Of a stretch of 57,748 nucleotides of DNA, positions 41,663 to 52,065 are shown one piece after another. Origin of the DNA: Lentzea indica (lineage in GTDB: Bacteria > Actinomycetota > Actinomycetes > Mycobacteriales > Pseudonocardiaceae). Below the pieces are notes generated by a model. It was not told where the DNA came from, did no database searches, and saw only the letters and a program-made list of their open reading frames with translations. How positions within the stretch are numbered: position 1 is the stretch's first letter; each line of letters begins with the position of its first letter. A program made the position numbers and the translations under genes. The stretch is taken from the NCBI RefSeq assembly GCF_012184385.1, contig NZ_VSRL01000035.1, positions 1 to 57,748 of the forward strand, read 5' to 3'.

Positions 41663-42025
41663 TCAGCCGCCGAACGCCGAATCGACGGACCTGGTCAGCT
41701 CGCCGACCGTCTCGACCAGCGGGGCCACGGGCCTCACCATGTTGTTGAGCCGCTCGAGAGTTCGCGCGATCACACCGCGATCGGGCTCGTCCGAGTCCAG
41801 CTCGCCCTGCAGTTCCTCGGCGACCGCGACGGCCGAGCCGGGGACCTCCTCGCGGTGCTGTTCCAGCAACGTCATCAGCTGGGTCATCAGCTCACCGGTT
41901 GCCGGCGCGGCGGTGAAACTCTGGCCGTGGCTGATCGCGCTGGCGTGCGGGCCGACGGCCTGGTTGCCGACGTTGCTCACGCCGCCGGACTGTTGGATGC
42001 CGTAGTTCGGAGAGTTTTCCGGCAC
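41663..42025 (-). CDS. Small helical protein with N-terminal GGVSNVGNQA motif
   Basis: 120 residues from GTG 42025, with GAAGGGA upstream. Residues of about 5-30 read NYGIQQSGGVSNVGNQAVGP followed by an Ala/Ser/His stretch. The rest is two helical segments (GELMTQLMTLLEQHREEV, VIARTLERLNNMVRPVAPLVETVGEL), possibly coiled. The motif is almost the same as the C-terminal motif of the 554-residue protein encoded just upstream (14-nt gap). No known family. Interaction of the two through this motif is inferred. Confidence 0.7.
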   Translation of the reverse strand: MPENSPNYGIQQSGGVSNVGNQAVGPHASAISHGQSFTAAPATGELMTQLMTLLEQHREEVPGSAVAVAEELQGELDSDEPDRGVIARTLERLNNMVRPVAPLVETVGELTRSVDSAFGG

Positions 42026-42144
42026 TGGCTTCCCTTCTCTCACGCCGGCTTTCCAGCGGCGGGTTTGGGCGCGGGGAACTGCACAGTCGCGGTGGCCTCG
42101 CTGCCGATGGCCTGGTTGCCCACGTTGCTGACGCCGCCGGTCTG
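41957..42144 (-). repeat. Pair of 36-bp direct repeats encoding the shared motif
   Basis: 41957-41992 and 42109-42144 match at 33 of 36 positions and encode the Q-(S/T)-GGVSNVGNQA segment near the start of one gene and the end of the one before it. They are 152 nt apart. A duplication of the motif between the two genes, or strong selection on it, would explain this. Confidence 0.7.
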
Positions 42145-43704
42145 GATGACGCCCTGGTTGAGGATCGTCATCTGGCGGTTGCGGAACTCGGTGGTGTCCA
42201 CGCCGCGCTCGTCGAGGAAGTCCAGCAGCGTGGCCAGCGCGTGCCGCTCGATCAGCTTGAGGTGCTTGGCGGCGTCGGTTTTCTGGAAGTAGTTGTGGTA
42301 GTTGGCGTCCGCGGCTTCCTCGCGGACGCTGAACCGGGCGCCGTAGTTGTAGCCGAGATCCTGCTGGGCGATCGCCCGTTCCACGGCGCAACGTCGTTCC
42401 CAGCGCCAGCGGAAGGTGAGGTCGCGCACCACGCGGACGGGAGCACGCGGCACCGCGCTGGACACCCCGCTCGCTGCCCTGGCCAGAAGGCGACCGATCG
42501 CGCCCGCGGTGAGCACCGGGCTCATCCGGTCCACGTCGTGGTACTGCTGCCACAACGGTCCCAGCACGGTCCGGTCGCACTGCAGGTAGAGCAGCCGCCC
42601 GTCGGTGGAGAAGTGCAGGAACGTGCTGGCGACCACCTCACCGCCCCACGACGGGACCTGTGCGCAGAGGTAGTGCCTCGCCGAACCGTGCGGGCGCGCG
42701 GCGAGCTGAGCCAGGTCCCCGTCGGACAGGTGCTGCAGGGGCGGCTGATCGCGCTCGGGCAGCAGCGCCGGGTGCATGGTGAGCGCGTTGCCGCTGACGA
42801 AGGCCCGCTCGGTGAGGAGCAGTCCTGGCAGCTCGTCGGGCTCCGCACCGATGCCGGTCAGCCGGTCCCGGACGTGGGTGACCAGTTCGCCGATGTCGAG
42901 CGGCACCACGCTCTCGCCGTCAGCGTCGGTGTCGGAGTCACGTCGCAGCGACGGCAGGGCGAACGACCACGTCGACACGATCGGACCGTGGCCTATGAAC
43001 GGGGTGAAACCGTCGTAGATCGTCACGTTGCCGCGTTCGGCCTCGTCGATCGCCGCCAGCCGGTCGGACAACCACTCCTGGCTGGACGGCAGCGGCGGCG
43101 CCTCTTCTGGCCGGAACGCGGTTCGGGTGAGCTGGCTCAGCAACGTCTGGCGGGTCTGCCACTCGCTCCACACCATCAGCGCGTACAACACCAGGCCTGT
43201 CAGCAGCGCGAGCCACGGCAGGCCGACCAGCCAGTCCGCGACCGGGGGCTCCGGCTGCGGGGTTCTTCGCGTCGGCTCAGGTGCGACGCCGAGCGCGGAC
43301 ACGATCGACACGGACAGCAACAGCATGATCGCCAACGCGATCAGGGCGACCACGACGTCGCGCAGCCTGCGGGACTCCCCGGCGCGGCGGGCCAGGCTTC
43401 CGCCGATCGGCAGGATCGCCAGCAGCGCGATGATCGTCCACAGTGGAGAGAGAACCAGTGCCAGCACCGTCGCCGCGAGCAGGCACCAGTCCCGCACCCG
43501 GCGTTGCCGGACCCCGGCCAGCGCGTGCAGCAGCACAGGGCGCAGCGAGAAACCGACGGACGGCGCAGCCGCGTGCAGGTCGTCGTTCAGCAGCGCCTTG
43601 GTCATCCGCTCGGCGAAGCGCTCGTCGGTCCTGGCCGCGATGCACAGATACCGAGTCGTGTCGTCGGGGAGAAGGCGGTTGGCTGGCTCATCGATCCCCT
43701 TCAC
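42040..43704 (-). CDS. Four-helix membrane protein with C-terminal GGVSNVGNQA motif
   Basis: 554 residues from GTG 43704, overlapping the upstream stop (GTGA). Residues 1-65 are soluble. About residues 70-195 hold four membrane helices (CLLAATVLALVLSPLWTIIALLAILPIGG, VVVALIALAIMLLLSVSIVSAL, WLVGLPWLALLTGLVLYALMV). A long cytoplasmic domain follows (TERAFVSGNALTMHP, WGGEVVASTFLHFSTDGRLLYLQCDRTVLGPLW, NYFQKTDAAKHLKLIERHALATLLDFLDE). The end is ILNQGVIQTGGVSNVGNQAIG plus a Pro/Ala tail. No enzyme family was recognised. Confidence 0.75.
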   Translation of the reverse strand: MKGIDEPANRLLPDDTTRYLCIAARTDERFAERMTKALLNDDLHAAAPSVGFSLRPVLLHALAGVRQRRVRDWCLLAATVLALVLSPLWTIIALLAILPIGGSLARRAGESRRLRDVVVALIALAIMLLLSVSIVSALGVAPEPTRRTPQPEPPVADWLVGLPWLALLTGLVLYALMVWSEWQTRQTLLSQLTRTAFRPEEAPPLPSSQEWLSDRLAAIDEAERGNVTIYDGFTPFIGHGPIVSTWSFALPSLRRDSDTDADGESVVPLDIGELVTHVRDRLTGIGAEPDELPGLLLTERAFVSGNALTMHPALLPERDQPPLQHLSDGDLAQLAARPHGSARHYLCAQVPSWGGEVVASTFLHFSTDGRLLYLQCDRTVLGPLWQQYHDVDRMSPVLTAGAIGRLLARAASGVSSAVPRAPVRVVRDLTFRWRWERRCAVERAIAQQDLGYNYGARFSVREEAADANYHNYFQKTDAAKHLKLIERHALATLLDFLDERGVDTTEFRNRQMTILNQGVIQTGGVSNVGNQAIGSEATATVQFPAPKPAAGKPA

Positions 43705-44282
43705 CAGAACGACTTCGGTGCGGTGACACGGCTTTCCTTGCTCACGGTGTTCCGGCGCTGCGAGACGACGACGGCGCCGAGCACCAAGCCGAACAGCACG
43801 CCGAACGTGGCCGACGCGCTGAACAGGTTGAGAAAGAACTCGTCCGGCCGGTCAGACCCGTAGTACGGAGAGGTCGACCGCTCGTCCAGCAGAGCCAACC
43901 CGACCGCCGCGGAGCCCAGCTCGGCGACCACGGCGCTGAGTGTCGTCAGCCCCACGGTGGTGACGAACAGAGCCGTGCCGCCCGCGGTCACGCTGACCCA
44001 GCGCGACATCCTGTTCAGCCCGGCCACCGCCAGCGCCACGAACAGCACCGCCCGCATGTTCGCGAACCAGAACAGGAACGGGCCGACAAGATCCACGTCC
44101 ACGTGCCAGCTCGGATAGGAGAACATCACGGTGACGAGGCGAAGGGCCGAATCGGCGTCGGACAGCGCGACGATGAGATCCCGGTTCAGCCAGGGATTGC
44201 CGACCAGCAGGACGTAGCCGAGCAGCACGGCGACGCCCGGTGCGAGCAAACGCGGTAAGTGAGGATCCCCCTGTCCTGCCAC
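43701..44282 (-). CDS. Membrane protein, first gene of the GGVSNVGNQA operon
   Basis: 193 residues from GTG 44282, with TAGGTT 6 nt upstream (leaderless). About four to five transmembrane helices (LLAPGVAVLLGYVLLVG, VGPFLFWFANMRAVLFVALAVAGL, VTAGGTALFVTTVGLTTLSAVVAELGSAAVGLALL, FGVLFGLVLGAVVVSQRR). No family was recognised. It is coupled by overlap to the 554-residue membrane protein gene and so probably forms a complex with it. Confidence 0.7.
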   Translation of the reverse strand: MAGQGDPHLPRLLAPGVAVLLGYVLLVGNPWLNRDLIVALSDADSALRLVTVMFSYPSWHVDVDLVGPFLFWFANMRAVLFVALAVAGLNRMSRWVSVTAGGTALFVTTVGLTTLSAVVAELGSAAVGLALLDERSTSPYYGSDRPDEFFLNLFSASATFGVLFGLVLGAVVVSQRRNTVSKESRVTAPKSFW

Positions 44283-44364
44283 ACCAGCAACCTAGAGGTC
44301 ATACCGGTTCCGGGGCGAGGGCCGATCGGCGTAGGTATGACGAGAAGAAGTGGTCCTGCTGCCA

Positions 44365-46005
44365 TCACCGGAAAAGCAGGCGCTGCCGGTGGCTGGGTGT
44401 CGTCGTGTCGTAGTAGCGGCTCACCCAGCCGTCGTCGGGCTTGAGGAACGCCACCTCGTCGGACTTGCCGAGGCGCTGGCGCAGATAGCGGAAGTAGTAG
44501 TGGTTGAAAATCCGCATGAACTCGCCGAGATAGATGTCCGCGACCCTGGTGTCGCCCTGGATCACGAGCATGTTCTCGTCGTTCTCGCGGACGGACGGGT
44601 CGCTGAAGTTGCCCGATCCGGTGATGACGAGCGGGTCGTCGCTGAGCGGGTCGACGAGCATGAACTTCGTGTGGCTGAACCGGACGTGGCCGTTGAGGCC
44701 GGTCAGGTGCTCGCGTGTCCAGCGGTCGAGGATCCCGGTGGTGAGCAGTGAGCCGACGGCGACCTTCACGTCGCGGTCGACGTCGAACCGGATCTCGTCC
44801 TCGCCGGGAGGGCGCTCGAGCACCAGGTAGCGCAGCACGTCGGACTCGGGTTCGAGTGCTTCGGCGATCTTGTCGTGCACGCCGAACGCCGCGGTCATGA
44901 AGAACGACCGGGTGGCGCCACCTGCCTGCGAGGCGTACCAGTCGATCATGTCGAGCGTGGTGCGCGGGCTGAACACGCAGCTCGTTCCTGCCACGGGCGG
45001 GATCGCCGGCGTCGGGCCCGCCGTGGTGTTGGCCGGCCGGATGTCCGCGTAGCCGGGGTCGTCGGCGAGCCGGGTCCAGTAGTCCAGATAGGTGGCGGCG
45101 GTGGCAGGGTCGCGCAGCAGGTGACCGACGTTGGACTGTCCGAAGAGGCCTCCCCAGGTGATGTTGGTCGACCCGGTCCACACCGCTTGCGGCTTGTCGT
45201 TGCGCAGCAACACGAAGAACTTGTTGTGCGAGATCGAGCTGTTCGTAGTGCGCGGGATCATGTGGCCGGCCAGACCGGCTGCCTCGACGGCGGGTTCGGT
45301 GCTCTGCCAGACCTTCCGCTTCTTCGGGTCGGGGTTCGCCTTCCCGCGCCGGTCGTAGATGATCCGCACGTCGACGCCCCTGTCGACCGCGGCCTTGAGC
45401 TCTTCGAGCACGTGCGGGTAGTTGAACTCGTAGACAGATCCACGTAACGCGTGGCCGGGCCCCTTGGCGGAACGGACGAACGCGATGAGCGCCTCCTCCA
45501 AGCCACGCGAGAGCCAGTCGTACGCAGGGTCCGTCCGATCGTTCTCCCGGGGTTTGCGCTCCCCGAACTCCCGCACGTACTGCTGACCCGCACCCACGCC
45601 GCGGTTGAAGTGGATCGCGTGCCCGCCCTGGTCGACCGGCTCGGTCCGCACCTCGACCGTCACCTCGTGCCGGATCTCGAGGTTCTTCGGCTTGCCGTAC
45701 AGCGCGACGACGCGGTACTCGTAGCGTCGGCCGGGCTTGGCGGTGTAGTCGCCCCACAGGAACGACTGCACGGGGTGCTCCAGCAGGCTCACCGGTGTGC
45801 CCGGCGGCACGCCCTTCGAGGTCTCCTCGAAGACCTTCATGCCGCGCAGCCAGTACCGTTCCTTTTCCTTCGGATCCCAGCGCTCGATCGCGAACCCGAG
45901 CAGTCCGCGGCTGCTCCTCTTCGCGAGGTCGAGGCCGAGCAGGACGACGTACGAGCCGGCGATCGCGTGGACGCTCAACGGACCGGCGGTGTTCCTGATG
46001 CGCAT
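44365..46005 (-). CDS. Phospholipase D-like protein with two HKD-type motifs
   Basis: 546 residues. Residues 1-120 form a beta-rich, fibronectin-III-like domain (TPVSLLEHPVQSFLWGDYTAKPGRRYEYRVVAL). Two PLD catalytic half-sites follow: H260-N-K262 with GSTN at 278-281, and H445-T-K447 with GSGN at 463-466. Both have the HxK and the GSxN pieces, so one active site can form. No signal peptide is present. Substrates may be phospholipid or nucleic acid; stand-alone bacterial PLD proteins of this kind are often nucleases. It lies between the GGVSNVGNQA operon and the Rhs locus, all on one strand. Confidence 0.85.
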   Translation of the reverse strand: MRIRNTAGPLSVHAIAGSYVVLLGLDLAKRSSRGLLGFAIERWDPKEKERYWLRGMKVFEETSKGVPPGTPVSLLEHPVQSFLWGDYTAKPGRRYEYRVVALYGKPKNLEIRHEVTVEVRTEPVDQGGHAIHFNRGVGAGQQYVREFGERKPRENDRTDPAYDWLSRGLEEALIAFVRSAKGPGHALRGSVYEFNYPHVLEELKAAVDRGVDVRIIYDRRGKANPDPKKRKVWQSTEPAVEAAGLAGHMIPRTTNSSISHNKFFVLLRNDKPQAVWTGSTNITWGGLFGQSNVGHLLRDPATAATYLDYWTRLADDPGYADIRPANTTAGPTPAIPPVAGTSCVFSPRTTLDMIDWYASQAGGATRSFFMTAAFGVHDKIAEALEPESDVLRYLVLERPPGEDEIRFDVDRDVKVAVGSLLTTGILDRWTREHLTGLNGHVRFSHTKFMLVDPLSDDPLVITGSGNFSDPSVRENDENMLVIQGDTRVADIYLGEFMRIFNHYYFRYLRQRLGKSDEVAFLKPDDGWVSRYYDTTTPSHRQRLLFR

Positions 46006-46129
46006 GGTCGTTCCTCACTGCACGGCACGCCGGCCCGCTGTGTCCCCGACAACACGACCAGCACCAGAGGAATCGGTCCTGATGGGTGCCGCATTACAGC
46101 GCCAACGAGCACCACGTTCCGCTGGCACC

Positions 46130-46722
46130 TCACCTCGTTCCGCGCAGTGCGCGGCTGACCACCTTGTCGGCCTCACGGACGTGGGCCTCGAACCTGGCAT
46201 AGGGGACACCCTCGCCGAGGCTGATGTACTCGAGGTACACGGTGTACTGGCCGTAGCGAGCCCAGAAGACCCATACGGTGCAACCAGATTCCTTCGCACC
46301 GATGCACGACAGGTTGGCGGCGTGAGCACTGATCCCGGCGGGCACCTCGGCGTCGCTCGGGGTGGTCACGTAGTCGTCACCCAGGCCGTTCTTGGGGTTG
46401 TCGAAGCGGAACGCCCACTCGGCCCGCCAGACGCTGTCGTGCCGCCGGGCGCCCTGCACGAGTCTTGGTGCCCTTCCGTTCCTGTTCCATTCCCGGACGT
46501 CGGCCAGCTTCCGTGCACCGTCCACTCCGGATCGCCGTCGACCTCGGCGGGCCCGGGGAGCAGCAGCTGGTCGAGCGCGACGTCGGGGCCGCGCTGCCCG
46601 TCGAGAGCCGACTGGTACACCACGGTCGCGGTGCCGAGCAGCAGGACCAGCACGCAACCGAGCCCGAGGGCCAGACGCGCGCGGCGGCCGGCCCTCGGGG
46701 TGTTCTCCGGTGTGTCCGTCAC
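46130..46722 (-). pseudogene. Membrane-anchored protein after Rhs gene, candidate immunity protein (frameshifted)
   Basis: The start is GTG 46722, overlapping the Rhs stop (GTGA). The N-terminus has an RRARLALGLGCVLVLLLGTATVVY membrane anchor. The outer part carries VRLRFDNPKNG-like and GISAHAANLSCIGAKESGCTVWVFWARYGQYTVYLEYISLGEG segments with a Cys pair. One base is missing near 46509-46513: the frame before it ends EWTVHG and the frame after it opens KLADVREWNRN. Corrected length is about 197 residues. The position directly after a toxin-bearing Rhs gene suggests immunity; no known immunity family was recognised. Confidence 0.65.
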
Positions 46723-49700
46723 TTGCGCGGCACCACGTGCTTTGCCGCATCGGGAACGGGTTTGAGCAGGAACAGCTCGGTGAGCCTGGCGCGGATCCCG
46801 TAGTCGATGTGGTCCGGTTCCAGCCGGTCGGGGGCGTACCGCCCGCCGAGGTCGATGCCGATCTGGACCGTGATCACGTCGCCGGGGTCGTTACCGCCCG
46901 CCGGTCCGCCTCCCGCCGCGCCCTTCTGCAGGTCGTCGCCGGTGAACGCGGCCTGGATGCCGACGTAGCCGTAGTGGATGTTCGACCACACGTCGTAGAA
47001 GATGCGGTAGGGCTTGCCCGGCACGTCGGAGTACAACGAGTCGGGGTCGCCTTCCGACATGCCCCACTTCTCGCGGATCTTCGGCTTGTGGTCCCACGGG
47101 CACAGCTTCTGGCAGACCTGCAGTCCCCACGAGATCTCGGCCGCCACCTTGGACTGCTCCTGGTCGTACTTCGTCACCCAGAACTCCCACCACGGCGACT
47201 GGTACCGCGAGAACTCCAAGTTCTGTTTGATGCCACGGACCACGTGCGACTGGGCGTTCGTGACCATCTCACTGTGGATGTACATCAGGATCTGACAGTA
47301 CTCGGACTGACTGAGCCGGCAAGGAGCCTCCCACGGCGCCTTGTCCCACTGCCCGGCGTCGGCCGACGGAGGCAGGGGTTCCGGATCCGTCACGCCACCG
47401 CCGCCGTCCGCGATCGGTGCGCCGCCGGTCGGGTCGATCAGCATCGTCGGCCGGTTGAGCACGTAGGCGTAGGTGGACGTGGTGGGCTGCCGCAGCGACG
47501 AGGGCTCGGGGTCGAGACCGCCGAAACGTCCCGTCGACGAGTCGTAGACGCGAGCAGGCAGTGCGTAACGGCCGTCCAGCGCGGGATCGGCGTAGGCACC
47601 GGTGAACCGCAACGGGTTCGTGCCACCGGCTCCACCCGCGGTGCCGTTGTCCCTCGGCTCGCCGAACGCGCCGTAGTCGTATTTCTCGGTCACCGCGCCG
47701 GCGGGTGACAGCACGGCGGCGACCCCGCCGAGCCAGTCCGGTGCGTACGAGCCGACTCCGTTGTCGAGCGTGGCGAGCGCACCGTGGCCCGGCGCGGGCA
47801 GGTACCCGCGGGTCGAGTCCGAGGTGAGCCAGGGCCTGTCCCCGTTGACGTCCCAGGACCACGCGCGATCACCCGACGAGATCCGGAGCGCGTCGCCGTC
47901 GTAACGGAAGTCCGTCGTGCGACCCGCCACGGTGGCCGATGCGAGCGTGTGGTCCAGGTTGTAGCGGAACGTGTCCTTGCCCGCCCTGATCTGGTTGCCC
48001 TCGTCGTCGTAGGCGAACGTGCGGGTCGTGTTGTTGGTCTTCTCCTCCACGAGCTGGTCGGCGTCGTCGTAGTTGTATTTCGTCGTGCTGGCACCCATGG
48101 TCCCGGTCTTGACCTGGCTGACCCGGTTGCCGACGGCGTCGTAGCCGAACCGCGCGGTCCCGGTTGCCGACGGGTCGCAGCCCGGTTGTCCGCCGAGCAG
48201 GCCGGCGCCGCCGTAGCAGCGGCGATGACCCGATCGGCCTCGTCGTAGAAGTAGCCGGAGGTCTCGGAGGCGTCGCCGCGGGTGGTGATGATCCGGGTCG
48301 GGTTGCCGACCGGGTCGCGGGCGATCTGGTACGCGGCCACGCCGTGCGTGTTCATGTCGACCAGGCGACCCGCGTTGTCGTACGCCCGCTCGGTGACCAG
48401 CCCTGGAGCTGTGGTCTTGCGCAGCCGGCCGGACGGGTCGTACTCGAAGGCGTAGGTGACGGGTGTGGTTCCCGCCCTGCCGCCACTGGCGGTGAGCTGG
48501 GTCAGCTGACCGGCCTTGTCGAACCCGGACGACACGGTGGTGCCGTCGGGCCAGGTCCGCGTGGCGACGTTGCCGTCCCGGTCGTAGGTGTAGCCGTACA
48601 CCTGGTCTCCGCGGGTGACCTTGGTCAGCCGGTCCCGCTTGTCGAACTCCTGGACGCGCACGCCCGCCGGGTCGGCGATGCTGGTCGGCCGGTTGCGGGC
48701 GTCGAAGCCGTAGGCGTAGACCGGTCCGTCGACGCCGAGCTGTCGCCGCACCCTGCGGTTGAGCGAGTCGAACGTCTCGATCGTGGTGCGCGCCTTGGCA
48801 TCCCCGCGACCGGCGTTGACCGTCTTGACGAGGTTGCGTTCCTCGTCGTAGCCGAACGTCCGCGTCCGCTCCAGCGGATCGGTGACGGAGACGAGCTGGC
48901 CGAGCCGGTCGTGGCGGTACTCGGTCTCCCTTCCCAGCGGATCCTTCCTGCTGACGACGGAACCGTCCGCGCCGTAGCCGTAACGGGTGGGCTCGTGCCC
49001 GTCCGGTCCGGTCACCGCGACGAGCTGGCTGGCGTCGTCGTACTTGTAACGGGTGACGTGGTTGTTGGCGTCGGTGGAGCTCGTCACCCTGCCGTTGGAG
49101 TCGTACTCGAAACGCGTGGTGTTGCCGAGCGGATCCGTTGTGGCGACGAGGTTCCCGTCCACGTCGTAGCCGTAGCGGACGGCGAAGGCCGACGGATCCG
49201 CACCCGGCGCGTTGCCCCGCGGATCGGTCTTGGTCACCACCCGGCCGTCGTCGTTGTAGGACCACGTGGTGGTGCCGCCGGTCATCGACACCTTGCGCAG
49301 CGGGTTTCCCGCTGGGTCGTAGACGACCTTCGACTCGCCGCCACCCGCCGTCTTCACCGCGGAGGGACGGCCGTTCGCGTCGTAGTCGATGTCGGTCCTG
49401 TTGCCCAGCGGGTCCACTGTGGACGTGACGTTGTCGGTGTTGTCGTGCCGGATGGTGGACTGGTTGCCGAACTCGTCGGTGGCGGTCTCCCTGCGGTCCA
49501 GCGCGTCGAACCCGGAATCCACGTCGGCCGAGCCACCGCCGGGGTAGGGACGGGACGTCCGCACCAGGTTGCCGTTGTTGTCGTAGAAGTACCGGGTGGT
49601 GAACTGTGCCGGGTCGGCGCCCGGTGCGTTGCCCCGCGGCGACACCGTGGTCGCAAGCCGACCGCGGTGGTCGTAGGTGTACGTCGCCCGGTTGCCTTCC

Positions 49701-51901
49701 GCGTCGACGCGGGAGATCTCCCGGCCGGCGGGGGAGTAGCCGGTCTTCGTGACGCTGCCGCGCGGGTCGATCACCGAGATCCGCCTGTTCAGCACCTTGG
49801 CGTAGGTGTAGAGGGTCGTCCTCTCCAGCGGGTCGATGGTGCGCACGAGCTGGCCGGCGTTGTCGTACACGTTCTCCTGCGGCCGCTCGTGGCCGGGTGA
49901 GTGCACCGTGCGGACGCGGTCGAGTGCGTCATAGCCGTACTTCGTGGTGAAGTCGTGCGGGTTCGCGCCAGGGACGTTGCCACGCGGCTTCGTCTCGCTC
50001 AGCCGCCGTCCTGTCTTGTCGTAGGAATACGTGGTGCGTGCACCAGTGGGCGCCGTGCGCGCCACCATGTTTCCGGCTTGGTCGTAGCCGAAGGTGGTGA
50101 CCTTGCCGCGCGGGTCGGTCATGCGCGTCACCAGGCCACGGCTGTCGCGCTGGTAGGTGGTCTTGTCGCCGGAGGCGGCGGTCTCCTGTTCCACCTCGTC
50201 GTACGGCGAGTGACCGAACTGCGTCGTGTGCCCTTCGCCGTTGGTCAGCGAGGTCGGGTTGTTGCGTCCGTCGTAGGTGGTGCGCTCGGTGAAGGAGAAC
50301 GGTTCCGGCGCGATGGCCGAGGTCCTGTTGCCCGCCGCGTCGAACCCGCGTTCGCGCTGGTTGCCTCGCGCGTCCACGGTCAGACTGGGATCGAGCGCGG
50401 CGGAGTAACGGGTGTTGACCGCGTCACCGTTGCCGTTCTGCGTGTACACGAGGACGTTGCCGCGATACCCGTCGAAGACCACGACACCGTCGGGGTCGGT
50501 CACCTTCGACTCCTGACGCCCGGCGTCCCACTCGAACGTGGTCCTGGCGCCGTCCGCGTTCGACTGCGCCACGACACGACCTGCCGCGTACTCGTTGGTG
50601 ATCTGCGCGTGGCCACGGGGATCGACCACTTTCACCAGCACTCCGCCGGCGTAGACGTGCGACCAGGTGTGCCCCTGCGCGTCCTGCACCGCCGACAACC
50701 GGCCGTCCTCGTAGCTGTACTGGGTCTTCCGCCCGTCCGGCAGGGTGATCTTGCTGACCAGCCCGGCCGCGTTGAGCGAGACCACGACGACCCGCCCCGC
50801 CGCGTCGGTGATCCGCCACTCCGCCGCGGAGTGTCCGATGTGGACGCCGTGCCCGCGGGCGTTGGTGATCGACGTCAGCTTGCCGGCGGCGTCGAACGCG
50901 TACACGATCTGGCCGGGCGTGGTGAGCCGCCACGTGTTGTCCGGCAACGCGGTGAGCGTCGAACGCACACCGGGTGGCCTGGTATAGGAACCGTCGGCGT
51001 TGCGTGTGTAGGTCACCTGCGCGCCATCCTCGGCGCGCACCGACACGGACGTTTCTCCACTGGCGGGCGGGAACACGCGGGCGTCGTAGGTCCACGCCCA
51101 TCCCTTGCCCAGCGTCCCCGAACCCTGGTTGGCCGAGGAGTACGTCCTCTTGACCTGGAAGGGAACCGCGAAGGACGCCATCTGGAAGTCCTGCTGCGAC
51201 CAGTGGAACGCGCCGGTCGCGGTGTTGACGCCGACGCCGCGCACGGACTGTCCCGGGACGGATGCCGCCAGCGCGTTCGGGCAGCCACACCCGGCCGCCT
51301 GTGACGCTGGCATCTCGGGCGGCACCTCCGTCCGGCGCGCCACAGCCTGGTTGGACGGCGCCGAGACGACCTCACTGCCGTCCTGGCGCGTCACGGTGAT
51401 CGTCACGGAGTAACGCTTCCCCGCCTGCAGCACCCACCCCGCCGATGCGCCGAACGCACGGCAGAACCGGCGCGGCTCACCGCACCTGGGCAGCTCCGAC
51501 GTCGGCTGGGAGTGCTGCTCCTGACCCGTTTCCGGATCCAGGACGGTGGCACGCCACTCTCGCCACGAATCGGTGTCCGTGCCGTTGAAATAGACGACGA
51601 GTGACGTGTCGCCGAGTTCGAAACCCGGTCGTGCCAGCATTTCTTCCGCGCCACCGGCATCGGCGTCGCGCCTCGCAGCGGCCGGCTTCGGATCACCTTG
51701 TGCGGCAACCAGCGGAGGTGTGATCGGCGGCCTTTCCCCATTCTTGCCGCCGTGGAATGGCAATGCCTGCGGCGGTAGTGCCCGTTGCTGTGGCGCGGCC
51801 CCGGCAGGCGCGTTGACCTGCGGCGCTGCTGCAGCATATGGTAAGGCCACAGTGGACTGTGATAAGAGCGCAAGCGCGCATAACAACACAGCATGGCGCA
51901 T
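46719..51901 (-). pseudogene. Secreted RHS-repeat protein with C-terminal polymorphic toxin domain (frameshifted)
   Basis: Start at ATG 51901 (GGGGGA upstream) with a signal peptide (RHAVLLCALALLSQSTVALPYAAAA). A DUF6531-like entry (VRGVGVNTATGAFHWSQQDF) is followed by about 20 YD/RHS repeats such as TTFGYDQAGNMVARTAPTGARTTYSYD, then the core end RVYDSSTGRFGGLDPE...NRPTMLIDPTGG. About 233 variable residues follow, with ISWGLQVCQKLCPWDHKP and YDVWSNIHYGYVGIQAAFTG, resembling polymorphic toxin type 44. One base is missing near 48218-48222, between DEADRVIAA and CYGGAGLLGG; corrected length is about 1727 residues. Confidence 0.88.
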
Positions 51902-52065
51902 AAGTGATTCCCCCAAGAGTCACATGCTTTCCCCGTCTCGGACCATACGCCCGCCGAGATCACGGCCGGTACCGTCATGTGGCCCCAACGACGTGGCGCG
52001 CACGGGTGAAGATCAGGACTGGGGGCCAGGACGCGGATTGGCCGGAAAGCCGTGGCTGCCTCAGC

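Noticed and set aside
51902..51916. TTG start five codons upstream of the Rhs start
   Set aside because: It lies on the ribosome binding site (GGGGGA) of the ATG at 51901 and adds residues before the signal peptide.
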